Shown here piece after piece: positions 27,666 to 35,377 of a DNA stretch of 64,000 nt. The stretch comes from Halosegnis longus (GTDB lineage Archaea; Halobacteriota; Halobacteria; Halobacteriales; Haloarculaceae): positions 682,001-746,000 of the forward strand of contig NZ_QKNW01000001.1 in assembly GCF_009663395.1 (NCBI RefSeq). The letters are read 5' to 3'. The first letter of the stretch is position 1; the number at the start of each line of letters is the position of its first letter. Made by a program: the position numbers and the translations under genes. The notes beneath the pieces are model-generated. The model saw nothing but the letters and a program-made list of their open reading frames with translations, searched no databases and had not been told where the DNA came from.

Positions 27666-29281
27666 GACTCCTCGACGACGACCGTGTTGCGCGAGACGTG
27701 GAGATACGAGAATATCGTCACGTCGCCGTCGTACGCCGGTATCCCCTTGGCGGCGAGGTCGTAGTGGATGGTCGACCCGGACTTGAGGTCCGGCTTGCCG
27801 ACGGCCATCGCACCGAATATCTCGCTCTGTGACCGCATATCCAGCGAGGAGTCATCGCCCGGCGCGTAGAAGATGCCGACGAACCGCGACTCGGAGGACA
27901 TCGTCGCGGTCAAGTCGTCGGTCCCGTAGAGCCAGAAGCGCGGCGAGGCGTCGTCCGGGACGGAGACGTCGCCGCTGTTCATCGTCACGCTGCCGCCGGT
28001 CGTGTAGAGTCTGGCGGCGTTGTCGTTGCTGCCGGCGACGGCGATTTCACCGCCGTTGGAAACGTCGATGTTCCCGGTGACCGCGAGGGTGACTTCCTCG
28101 TCTGCGGACGGTTCGAGCGTTAGCGTCCGGCCGTTCAACTGGAGTTCCCCGTCGATGTAGTAGGTGCCGGCAGAGAGCGTCACGTCGCCGTCACCGGCGA
28201 GCGAGTCGTCCACGAGCGCGGCGACGTCGCCGTTGTCGTTGTCGTCGCGTGCACTCGAGACGCGCTGGGTGACGCGTCCACCGGAGCGTTGCACCTCGAC
28301 CGACTGTTTGATAATTTCGCCGTTGCGAATCTCGGAGTTGCCCTTGACGTTGACGTAGTTCCCCTCGGGAACGATGACATCACCGTAGACGGTGACGCCG
28401 CCGCCGATGTTGACGTTGCTCGTCGCGACGATGCGGCCGTCGTCGAGTTTGCTCTCGGAGTAAGCGCCCTCGGTGGAGTCGTAGCTGTCGAGGAACGTGC
28501 GAGAGCCGCCGCCACCCTTCAGATTGAAGCCGGAGGTGCCGGTGGCGGCCGCGCCGTAGGAGATGGTGTTGTCGTACTCGGTCTTCAGCGTGACACTCGC
28601 CGTCTCGGTCGAATCGTCGACGGTCACGTCACCGCCGACTCGGCGCTCGAAGTAGCGGCCCCACGCCCGGTAGTAGTCGCTCTGGACCCGGACGGTGAGC
28701 TGCCGGTCTTCGACGGGGTTGACACCGTTTTCCGGGGAGGGGTACGTCGCCTCACTTCCACCCGATGCAAGTCGGACGCTGTCGCCCGAGAACCGCGCCG
28801 GGAGATTGTCGGCGGTCACGCTCACGACGGGGATGGTGAGCGTGTCGTCGTTGAAGTCGAATTCGGGGGGCGAAACCATCCGCGCGTAGTCGTCGCCCTG
28901 TCGCCAGACGCCGCCGCCCTGATACGCGAGGGTGTCACCGTCGGTGGCGTACTCGACCGCGCCGAGGGGTTCATCCACCAGCGTCTGTGTGGTCCCGTCG
29001 TCCGCGGTCGCGACGACGGAAATCGACCCGCCGTCGGTGACGGTGATGCTGTCGGCGTTACCGATACCGACGGTCGTCGTCCTGCCGGTCTCGCCGAAGG
29101 CGACGAGGGCGGCCGCCGAATCGAACTGTGCGGCCGCGATGCCGGCACGCTCCTCGTTGGCCTGTGTGCGCGACTCGTCGAGCGTGTACACGGCGGCACC
29201 GACGGTCGCCGTCGCGGCGGCCACGGTGATGGCGATGACGAACACCGCCCCGAGCGTCGATGATTGGCCCCGCTCGTTCAT
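27662..29281 (-). CDS. Large pilin-like surface protein with a parallel-beta-type repeat region
   Basis: 539 residues. The N-terminus MNERGQSSTLGAVFVIAITV is the same short-charged-plus-helix layout as in the pil operon. Residues ~210-260 repeat the R-AWGRYFERR-GGDVTVDD motif of the preceding gene. Residues ~285-500 contain short repeating strands (NINIGG, VTVYGDVIVPEGNY, LTLEPSADEEVTLAVTGNIDV) suggesting a beta-helix or bactofilin-like surface. It lies tail-to-tail with the pil operon, so it has its own promoter, but it is probably exported with the same machinery. Confidence 0.8.
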   Translation of the reverse strand: MNERGQSSTLGAVFVIAITVAAATATVGAAVYTLDESRTQANEERAGIAAAQFDSAAALVAFGETGRTTTVGIGNADSITVTDGGSISVVATADDGTTQTLVDEPLGAVEYATDGDTLAYQGGGVWRQGDDYARMVSPPEFDFNDDTLTIPVVSVTADNLPARFSGDSVRLASGGSEATYPSPENGVNPVEDRQLTVRVQSDYYRAWGRYFERRVGGDVTVDDSTETASVTLKTEYDNTISYGAAATGTSGFNLKGGGGSRTFLDSYDSTEGAYSESKLDDGRIVATSNVNIGGGVTVYGDVIVPEGNYVNVKGNSEIRNGEIIKQSVEVQRSGGRVTQRVSSARDDNDNGDVAALVDDSLAGDGDVTLSAGTYYIDGELQLNGRTLTLEPSADEEVTLAVTGNIDVSNGGEIAVAGSNDNAARLYTTGGSVTMNSGDVSVPDDASPRFWLYGTDDLTATMSSESRFVGIFYAPGDDSSLDMRSQSEIFGAMAVGKPDLKSGSTIHYDLAAKGIPAYDGDVTIFSYLHVSRNTVVVEES

Positions 29282-29345
29282 ACAGCGTACACGGCGTCAA
29301 CGGTGATAACGACAGGGGCTTGTTTCAGGACGTGAACACACGCCC

Positions 29346-29879
29346 GTGACAGCGCGTCTCGACATCGAACACGACCTACCGCCCGACCTCGCCGACGCGC
29401 TCGGCGACGACCGCCGCAGCGTCGGAACGCTGTACAACGAGCTACAGGACCTCTCTGGGGAGGCGTTTCGCGACCGGTTCGACGACGCCTTCGGTCGGCT
29501 CACAGAGGCGGTGCCGGCCGACGCCGAGTTCGTCGTCGTCGTGCTCGGGTTGGAAGTCGACACCGAGACCGACCCGTTCGTGACCGACGCCGGCGTCGTC
29601 GCCGTCCACGAGCCGAACCCGGACGGCAGCGTCGGGACGCTCCACTTCGTCGCCGACGACGCCCCGACAGACACGTTCGTGATGCTCCCGATTCGCCCGG
29701 CGGACTGTCCGCCCGGCTCCGGACGGCCGGTGTCACAGCTCACCGTCGAGGAGTTTCGCGACATCGTGAGCGCGATGGTGTACAAGCGATTCGACCTGCT
29801 CGATTCCGACATCGACGCCTACCGCGACTCGTACCTCCGGCCGCTGGTTCGGGGCGTCGAGGCGTACGCGTCGGCTTAG
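29346..29879 (+). CDS. Hypothetical acidic protein
   Basis: 177 residues from a GTG at 29346. It is soluble and acidic with no signal peptide. A small alpha/beta layout is suggested by the helix LYNELQDLSGEAFRDRF and the strand AEFVVVVLGLEVD. I do not recognise a family. It is divergent from the pilin-like gene (64 bases between starts) and its stop overlaps the LOV-kinase stop by the shared tetranucleotide TTAG. Haloarchaeal codon use supports a real gene. Confidence 0.75.
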   Translation: MTARLDIEHDLPPDLADALGDDRRSVGTLYNELQDLSGEAFRDRFDDAFGRLTEAVPADAEFVVVVLGLEVDTETDPFVTDAGVVAVHEPNPDGSVGTLHFVADDAPTDTFVMLPIRPADCPPGSGRPVSQLTVEEFRDIVSAMVYKRFDLLDSDIDAYRDSYLRPLVRGVEAYASA

Positions 29880-31639
29880 CCCGCCGGCAGCGACAGCGTC
29901 ACCGTCGTCCCGTTCTCGGCGTCGACGCGGAACTGTCCGCCGACGCCCTCGACGGCCCACCTGACCAGCCACAGCGCGATACCCTGTGTGTGTTCCAGGG
30001 GCGTCTCGGAGCCGGTCATCAGCGCGTTGCGTTCGATCTGTGGCATCGTCTCGCCGTCGTCGTGGACCCGGAGTTCGACCACGTCCGCCCGGTCGATGAC
30101 GGAGACGGTGATGTTCGACGCCTCGCCGCTGCGGTCGATGGCGTCGTCGAACAGCTTGTCCAGACAGAACTCGATTTGGTCCGGACAGACGGCCATCGCC
30201 GACTCCGGCGTCACCGTCTCGACGTTGGCGTCGGGGTAGGTGATTTCGAGCCGCGGGACGGTCTGTTCGACCAGCGCCGCGAGGTCCCGCTGTTGGCCGG
30301 TCTGTCCGTCGATACTGGTCTCGTCGCCGAACTCGCGGACCGCCTCGGCGATATCGAGTAAGCTGTCGGCGGCCGCGGAGATGCGCTCGCCCGCGGACTG
30401 TATCGTCTCCGGGTCGCTGTCGGGTGCGTCCGTCAGCGTCGCGGCGTGGCCCGCCACCACGTTCAGCTTGTTGCGGAGGTTGTGGCGCAACACCCGGTCG
30501 AGCACGGAGAGTCGCTCCTGCTGGCGGCGGATGTCGGTGATGTCGCGCGCGACGACGATGACCCGCCGGCTCCCCTCCAGCGTCTCCGGCTGGAAGCGGA
30601 ACTGGTAGGTGTGGCGGTCGCCCGGCAGCGTGAGCTCCTGTTCGTGGGTCTCGTCGCGTGCGAGCGCGAGCATCAGCGTGTCCATCAGCTCGCCGGCCTG
30701 CTCCTCGTCGAACAGCGTCGTTATCGCCGTGTCAGTCGTGCCGGCACCGAACACCTGTGCGGCGGCGTCGTTGGCGTACTCGATTGTTCCCGCGGGGTCG
30801 AGCACCAGAATCGGGTCGCTCACCGACTGGACGATTCGCTGGTGGCGCTGGAGGATTCGCTCTCTGGACTTTCGCTCGGTGATATCCCGCTGGAAACCGA
30901 TGAAGTGCGAGACGGTCCCGTCCTCGGTGACGGGGACGATTTCGAGCTCGTTCCAGAACGGCTCGCCGGACTTCCGGTAGTTCAGAATCTCGACGCTGAC
31001 CTGCTCGCGGGACTGAAGTGCCTCCCGCAGTTCCGTGCGCGTCTGCTCGTCGGTGTCGGGCCCCTGCAGGAACCGGCAGTTGCGACCGAGCACCTCCTCG
31101 CGGTCGTAGCCCGTGATGTCGAGGAAGCCGTCGTTGGTGTAGACGACCGGGTAGTCGCCGTCCGCCTCGGTGATGATGATACCGATTTCGGCACCGTCCA
31201 TCGCCCGCCCGTACAGTTCGAGTTGGTTGCGGCGGTCGGTCGCGAGCTTCGACTCCTCGCGCGTCTCCAACAGCGCCGAAACGCGGGTCTCGATTGCGCG
31301 TTTCGGCGCTGGAATCGACTGGATGGCGTCGACGGCGGTCCCGACTGCGTCGCCGTACTCCTCCCACAGCGCCGTCTCGTCGCCGGTCGCGACCAGCAGT
31401 GCGGGAGCCGCGGTCGGCTGGCTGTCGGCCTTCCACTCCGTGAGCGCGTCGCGGAGCCGAGCGAACGCCCCCTCGTCGACGATACACAGGTCGGTCTCCT
31501 CGGGGACCGACGCCTCGAACTCGATCACGTCGTACTGGGCGAGAAGCTGAGCGAGGAGCTCGCGGTTCCGGCCGCTGTCGAAGCCGAGGGCAACCCGCAC
31601 CGCGCCGTCGTCCGTGTCGGACCGGCGGTGCGCGTCCAT
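29876..31639 (-). CDS. LOV-domain (blue-light) sensor histidine kinase
   Basis: 587 residues. After a receiver-like N-terminus without clear phospho-Asp geometry (~10-110), residues ~145-255 are a LOV-type PAS: GRNCRFLQGPDTD with the adduct cysteine at Cys188, and the FMN contacts NYRK (Asn220), FWN (Asn230) and FIGFQ (Gln250). A second PAS (~275-375), a HisKA domain (H-box RVLRHNLRNKLNVVAGHA) and an HATPase domain follow. The ATPase boxes are weak: N-box DKLFDDAIDRS lacks Asn, G1 is HDDGETMP and G2 is HTQGIALWLV. The protein should sense blue light; kinase strength is uncertain. The KaiC gene starts upstream on the same strand with 3 bases between them. Confidence 0.9.
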   Translation of the reverse strand: MDAHRRSDTDDGAVRVALGFDSGRNRELLAQLLAQYDVIEFEASVPEETDLCIVDEGAFARLRDALTEWKADSQPTAAPALLVATGDETALWEEYGDAVGTAVDAIQSIPAPKRAIETRVSALLETREESKLATDRRNQLELYGRAMDGAEIGIIITEADGDYPVVYTNDGFLDITGYDREEVLGRNCRFLQGPDTDEQTRTELREALQSREQVSVEILNYRKSGEPFWNELEIVPVTEDGTVSHFIGFQRDITERKSRERILQRHQRIVQSVSDPILVLDPAGTIEYANDAAAQVFGAGTTDTAITTLFDEEQAGELMDTLMLALARDETHEQELTLPGDRHTYQFRFQPETLEGSRRVIVVARDITDIRRQQERLSVLDRVLRHNLRNKLNVVAGHAATLTDAPDSDPETIQSAGERISAAADSLLDIAEAVREFGDETSIDGQTGQQRDLAALVEQTVPRLEITYPDANVETVTPESAMAVCPDQIEFCLDKLFDDAIDRSGEASNITVSVIDRADVVELRVHDDGETMPQIERNALMTGSETPLEHTQGIALWLVRWAVEGVGGQFRVDAENGTTVTLSLPAG

Positions 31640-31642
31640 CGG

Positions 31643-33082
31643 CTATTCGATTCGTTCCGGGACGCCGGTGAGGATGCCGCGTCGGTCGGTGAGTGCACCA
31701 CCGAGCGTGACGCCATCGGTGTCGATACGCAGCTCGCGCAGCGACTGCTCGAAGTCGCTGAACCGCTTTTTCAGGACGCCGACCACCTTCCGTATCTCGC
31801 CGTCCATCTCCACGTACCGGAGGAAGATGATGTTGTCAGCGAGGTAGCTCACCCGCTCGTCGGTGGCGTCGAGCGACCCCGCCAGGCTCCCAACCTCGTC
31901 GATGAGGATGGTGGTGACGCCCATGCGCTTGAGATACCGACACAGGGCGTGAAGCTCGCGGGTCAGCTCCTGTTCGGTGTCGCTCCCCCGAAGCCCGAGC
32001 CGGTAGCCCGGAATGCCGTCTATCATCACGACCTCGACGCCGCCCTCGACCGCCTCGCGAACGTCGGCCGCGAACTCGTCGGGGCTCTGGGTGAGCGACT
32101 CCACCTCGAACAGCCGGAGCGGGCCGTCCGCGTGCAGTTGGCCGACGCCGAGTCCGAGCTGGTCGGCGCGGTAGAGATAATCGTCGCGAAGCTCCTCGAA
32201 CAGGAAGCCGGCCGAGGGGGTCCCGCCGGCTGCCGACGACCGGAGAAACAGCGAGCCGAGGGTCGTCTTGCCGACGCCCGACGGGCCGGAGATGACCGTC
32301 ACGGAGCCACGCTCGATTCCGCCACCGAGCAGAGCGTCGAGTTCGGAAACGCCCGACGAGAGCTGTTCGCGGTCGGTCTCGCGGCGGTGCTCGCCGGGGA
32401 CGAGCTTCGGGTAGATGCGACCGCCGGTGTCGCCGCGAATCCGGTAGGTGTGTTTGCCGTTTGCGAAATCCGAGCCACGGAACTTCGTCACCTCGAGCGA
32501 GCGGTGGTTCGTCGTCCGGTCGATTTCGAGGGTGGCGTCGCCGAGGAACTGGAGGTCCCAGTCGCTGCCGGCTGCGACGGCCTGTGTCGTACAGACCGTC
32601 GTGATGTCGCGTGCCTTGAGTTCGTTCACCAGCGAGGAGATATTTCGCCGGAACCGGTAGTCGTCGGGGACGAGCGACCGAAGTTCAGACAACGGGTCGA
32701 TGGCGAGTCGGTCCGGCTCGATATCGTCGATTTCGTCGGCGATAGAGTCGAGCAGCGCCTCGCCTTCGACCTCCTCGTGTGGGAAGATGGTGTACTCGTC
32801 GTCGCTCTCGAAGAAACGGCTGCCGTCGGCACTCAGATCGAGTATTTCGACGTTCGAGAGGTCGATATCCAGTCGGGCGGCGTTCTCCCGGATATCCTCC
32901 TCGCGCTCTTCGAAGCCAATGTAGAGCCCGCGGTCCGCGGCGGCGAGAAACTGCAGGGCGAGCACCGTCTTTCCGGTACCCGGCCCACCGCTTACGATGG
33001 CCGTCTGCCCGCGGATGAACCCCCCATCGAGCACATCGTCAAGCCCGTCCGTCCCGCTCGTGACTCGGGGTGTGCTTGTCAT
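31643..33082 (-). CDS. Double-domain KaiC-like ATPase
   Basis: 479 residues made of two RecA-fold KaiC domains. CI has Walker A GGPGTGKT (32-39) and the catalytic Glu pair FEER (58-59); CII has GPSGVGKT (266-273) and FEELRDD (296-297). Near the C-terminus the CII phosphosite strip aligns with cyanobacterial KaiC: Thr407 and Ser412 match Thr426 and Ser431, while Thr432 is Tyr413. There are no kaiA or kaiB genes nearby. Archaeal KaiC proteins are thought to act as signal-transduction hubs partnered by kinases. Here a LOV kinase follows by 3 bases, so a light-responsive pair is likely. Confidence 0.9.
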   Translation of the reverse strand: MTSTPRVTSGTDGLDDVLDGGFIRGQTAIVSGGPGTGKTVLALQFLAAADRGLYIGFEEREEDIRENAARLDIDLSNVEILDLSADGSRFFESDDEYTIFPHEEVEGEALLDSIADEIDDIEPDRLAIDPLSELRSLVPDDYRFRRNISSLVNELKARDITTVCTTQAVAAGSDWDLQFLGDATLEIDRTTNHRSLEVTKFRGSDFANGKHTYRIRGDTGGRIYPKLVPGEHRRETDREQLSSGVSELDALLGGGIERGSVTVISGPSGVGKTTLGSLFLRSSAAGGTPSAGFLFEELRDDYLYRADQLGLGVGQLHADGPLRLFEVESLTQSPDEFAADVREAVEGGVEVVMIDGIPGYRLGLRGSDTEQELTRELHALCRYLKRMGVTTILIDEVGSLAGSLDATDERVSYLADNIIFLRYVEMDGEIRKVVGVLKKRFSDFEQSLRELRIDTDGVTLGGALTDRRGILTGVPERIE

Positions 33083-33147
33083 CTGATTGTCCTTGGCAGG
33101 CGGCCGCTATGAGGATTCCGACCGGTTTCACGGCGAAACTCCGCGAA

Positions 33148-33252
33148 CTATCGCTGTCTGGCCTCGGTTTCGAGGGCCTGCTGTTCGTGTCGGACCCGTT
33201 CGTCGCCGGGCGTGACGTTCACCGACGGCGCGAGGAACTCGATTAGCATCAT
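33148..33252 (-). CDS. Possible 34-residue small protein
   Basis: An ATG-initiated frame (MMLIEFLAPSVNV...) of 34 codons runs from 33252 to a TAG at 33148. The hydrophobic start, acidic middle and Glu/Arg/Gln-rich helix end (RHEQQALETEARQR) read like a real haloarchaeal peptide, and third positions are mostly C/G. A palindrome TGGTA-agtca-TACCA lies 4 bases upstream. It sits between the KaiC gene start and tRNA-Ser. I do not recognise a family; it could also be chance. Confidence 0.45.
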   Translation of the reverse strand: MMLIEFLAPSVNVTPGDERVRHEQQALETEARQR

Positions 33253-33255
33253 CCG

Positions 33256-33270
33256 TGGTAAGTCATACCA
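33256..33270 (-). promoter_or_regulatory. Palindrome before the 34-codon frame
   Basis: The inverted repeat TGGTA-agtca-TACCA ends 4 bases from the ATG at 33252. On the minus strand an AT-rich stretch (TTTCTTGTATT) precedes it and could be the core promoter. It is a possible operator near the transcription start of a leaderless gene. The binding protein is unknown. Confidence 0.4.
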
Positions 33271-33340
33271 ATACAAGAAACTTCGGGTCACCCAGCGGAA
33301 TCGTAATCCCTAAACTCGCGCCCGGCAGACGTGCGGGTGA

Positions 33341-33425
33341 GCCGAGATAGCCTAGCCTGGCCAAGGCGGTAGATTCGAAATCTACTGTCCTCACGGACAC
33401 GTGAGTTCAAATCTCACTCTCGGCG
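33341..33425 (+). tRNA. tRNA-Ser (anticodon CGA)
   Basis: The 85-base class II tRNA folds with acceptor stem GCCGAGA/TCTCGGC and discriminator G. The anticodon stem GTAGA/TCTAC holds the loop TTCGAAA with CGA at 33376-33378. A long variable arm (TGTCCTCACGGACA) is followed by the T-arm GTGAG-TTCAAAT-CTCAC. It reads UCG serine codons. CCA is not encoded. The 3' half is duplicated 142 bases downstream. Confidence 0.96.
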
Positions 33426-33427
33426 TT
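33411..33427 (+). repeat. Direct repeat, copy 1 (tRNA-Ser 3' end; possible att site)
   Basis: The 17 bases ATCTCACTCTCGGCGTT cover the T-stem 3' strand, acceptor 3' strand and discriminator base, plus two flanking bases. They recur exactly at 33553-33569. A tRNA 3' end is a favoured integration site for tyrosine-recombinase elements of haloarchaeal viruses and plasmids. Confidence 0.8.
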
Positions 33428-33552
33428 CCTCCGACACACCGTAGTGAACGTGGTGAGCGATAGCGAACCCGTGAGCTACCGCGCCGGAGACCGCCGCGTG
33501 AGTTTGAACGAGAGACGACACGAGCAACGCGAGCGTCGTCGCGTGGTTCAAT

Positions 33553-33569
33553 ATCTCACTCTCGGCGTT
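33553..33569 (+). repeat. Direct repeat, copy 2 (possible att scar)
   Basis: Exact 17-base copy of the tRNA-Ser 3' end. TTCAA just before both copies extends the likeness with a single inserted base. The 125 bases between the copies (33428-33552) hold no convincing gene, integrase remnant or tRNA. This would fit a nearly fully excised element or an old tandem integration event. Confidence 0.75.
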
Positions 33570-33653
33570 TTCACGGAGCCATCCACTGAGCGACCGCTTC
33601 GACTGTCGTCCCGACATCTCAACCGCTAAGTGCGGATGTGGCAAGAATTGTGC

Positions 33654-34121
33654 ATGGAAATCGTCGAGGACACCCTCGGGGTGCCGATAGCGACGTTCCT
33701 CGCGCGCCCGCTGTTCGCCCACATCGCGACCGCGAGCCCCGACGGGCCGCGCGACTCGCCGGTGTGGTTCCTGTACGACGAGGAGAGCGAAACCGTCTGG
33801 ATTGACGCCGACCGCGCGTCGAACACGTTCACCGACCGCATCGACGATGATAACAGAGTAGCCGTCGGCGTCGTGGACTCAGAGCCGGCGCGGGGACTCA
33901 TCCAACACGTCGGCGTGCGCGGAACGGCAACGCTGGAGCCGTTCGACGCCGAGCGTGCAGAGCGACTGTACGCGAAGTATCTGGGCACAGGACGAGAGAC
34001 GTGGGACGACCGGTTTCGCACGTACATCGAGCAGCCGCCCGAGTCCGCGACACTCGTTCGGGTGACTCCGGAGACGGTGGTGGCGCGCGACCAGTCGTAC
34101 CGGCCGGCACCGACCTACTGA
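33654..34121 (+). CDS. Pyridoxamine 5'-phosphate oxidase-fold protein
   Basis: 155 residues from the ATG at 33654 (MEIVEDTLGVPIATFL). It shows the split-barrel pattern AHIATASPDGPRDSPVWFLYDEES and VRGTATLEP, common to FMN/F420-binding proteins that reduce small substrates. It resembles TIGR-type F420-dependent or PPOX-class enzymes of actinobacteria and haloarchaea, but cofactor and substrate cannot be read off. It follows the tRNA scar on the plus strand. Confidence 0.88.
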   Translation: MEIVEDTLGVPIATFLARPLFAHIATASPDGPRDSPVWFLYDEESETVWIDADRASNTFTDRIDDDNRVAVGVVDSEPARGLIQHVGVRGTATLEPFDAERAERLYAKYLGTGRETWDDRFRTYIEQPPESATLVRVTPETVVARDQSYRPAPTY

Positions 34122-34124
34122 CGG

Positions 34125-34370
34125 CTACTGCCCGTCGGGGTCGTCGTCGCCGGGTTCGACGCCGCGGTTGCGAATCATGCCGCCGCGGAACGCCACCCAC
34201 CCGAGCACGCTAATCATCAGGATGGGCGGCAGAATCATGAACCCCCACAGCGGGTCGAGCCCCCACTCCAAGAGGAGAATCACGTCGGCGACGCCGAGCG
34301 CGAGAAACGGGAGAATCCCGCGGAGCGCGCGCTTGCGGCTGAGCGTGAACTCCGAGCCGTCACTTCCCAT
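34125..34370 (-). CDS. Small two-helix membrane protein
   Basis: 81 residues with two hydrophobic helices (~17-35 and ~40-62), a basic stretch before the first (SRKRALRG) and an acidic Asp/Gly tail. Function unknown. It converges on the PPOX-fold gene with 3 bases between the stops. Confidence 0.75.
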   Translation of the reverse strand: MGSDGSEFTLSRKRALRGILPFLALGVADVILLLEWGLDPLWGFMILPPILMISVLGWVAFRGGMIRNRGVEPGDDDPDGQ

Positions 34371-34416
34371 ACCCTCTCTCGCGGCTACGCGAGCATAAAT
34401 TCACGCTCGCGCCGGC

Positions 34417-34704
34417 CTACTCGACGTCGGCGAGCGACTCCTGCTCGCCGGGGTCGGGGTCGCGGCGCGGGGGGACGCGCCGCCCGCCGACGACGTAGCC
34501 GTCCACGTCGCTTTCGTCCCACGGCGCGGCGTCCTGCACCCAGACCGTACGTCCGGGCGGGGACATGATGCGCGCCCACTGGGCCGCCAGCGCCTTCGTG
34601 GCGAACGCTCGCCGCGTCCCGTGGGCGCGCACCCACCGGCCGGCGTCGGGCGACACCTTCCGGGCCGACCGCTTGATTTCCACGAGATACTCGTCGTCGC
34701 TCAC
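34417..34704 (-). CDS. Hypothetical basic/acidic small protein
   Basis: 95 residues from a GTG at 34704 (MSDDEYLVEIKRSARKVSP); a longer frame from a TTG at 34731 is unlikely. It has an N-terminal strand and helix with RRAFATKALAAQWARIMS and a DESDVDGYVVGGRRVPPR segment. No membrane segment or known motif. Haloarchaea have many such small uncharacterised proteins. Confidence 0.65.
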   Translation of the reverse strand: MSDDEYLVEIKRSARKVSPDAGRWVRAHGTRRAFATKALAAQWARIMSPPGRTVWVQDAAPWDESDVDGYVVGGRRVPPRRDPDPGEQESLADVE

Positions 34705-34783
34705 ACCCGATGTAGGCGCGTCTCTCGACAAAACAGTACGGATACGCCCGAAGACACTTACCAGCGTGTCAACGAATCCGGGT

Positions 34784-35377
34784 ATGCGCGCCGCCCTCCT
34801 CCTCGTCGCGCTCGTGCTCGTCGCCGGCTGTACCGGCGGGCCGGCCGCGACACCGACCGAGACAGCAAGTCCGAGTCCGACGCCCGACCCGACACCGGGA
34901 ACCGCAACCGAGACGCCGACGACCGTCGCGTACAGCGACCTCTCACAGCGCGACCAAGCGGTCGTCCGGGCCGCGGTGAACGGGACCGTCCGGTTCCTGC
35001 CCGACTCGCCACACGTCCCCGAGACGCGATTTGGGCCCGACGCGGTGGACGCGTTCCGCGACGCCGAGTACGTCCGCTACGACGGCACGCGGTACGCGGT
35101 GTCGCTCACCCAGGGCGACCTGTACGCGACCTACGGCGTCGAGACGGAAGTCGCCGAACCGGAGCCGAGCGCCACGGTCGTCGACGCGGCGAATCTGAGC
35201 GAGCGCGAGCGTGAGGTCGTCGCGGCGGCGCTCAACGGCGGCTACTACACGGAGTTGGGTGCCGACAGACCGCCGATGCCGGACGCCGAGTACGTCCGCT
35301 ACGAGGGTGAGACCTACCGGCTCCTGCTCGTCGTCGGCGACTACTGGACGTGGGAGCTTCGGCTCTCGCCGGCCTGA
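34784..35377 (+). CDS. Lipoprotein with two related ~60-residue repeats
   Basis: 197 residues from the ATG at 34784. The signal peptide ends in a lipobox (LVLVAGC, Cys16), followed by a Thr/Pro linker to ~45. The mature part has two related halves: QRDQAVVRAAVNGTVRFLPDSP with DAEYVRYDGTRYAVSL, and EREREVVAAALNGGYYTELG with DAEYVRYEGETYRLLLV. This internal duplication is plain. Surface-exposed; function unknown. Its 3' end overlaps the DUF192 gene by 37 bases. Confidence 0.8.
   Translation: MRAALLLVALVLVAGCTGGPAATPTETASPSPTPDPTPGTATETPTTVAYSDLSQRDQAVVRAAVNGTVRFLPDSPHVPETRFGPDAVDAFRDAEYVRYDGTRYAVSLTQGDLYATYGVETEVAEPEPSATVVDAANLSEREREVVAAALNGGYYTELGADRPPMPDAEYVRYEGETYRLLLVVGDYWTWELRLSPA

Noticed and set aside
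30446-33112. 888-codon plus-strand open frame across the LOV-kinase and KaiC genes
   Set aside because: It spans two clear minus-strand genes and their junction and has no domain; it results from C/G third-position bias.
33551-33575. Second tRNA-Ser gene downstream of the first
   Set aside because: Only the 3' strand of the T-arm and acceptor is repeated; there is no anticodon arm or 5' half.
33428-33653. Small protein in the region between the tRNA repeat and the PPOX-fold gene
   Set aside because: A 61-codon plus frame (from 33444) is Arg/Glu low-complexity, crosses the second repeat copy and shows no domain.
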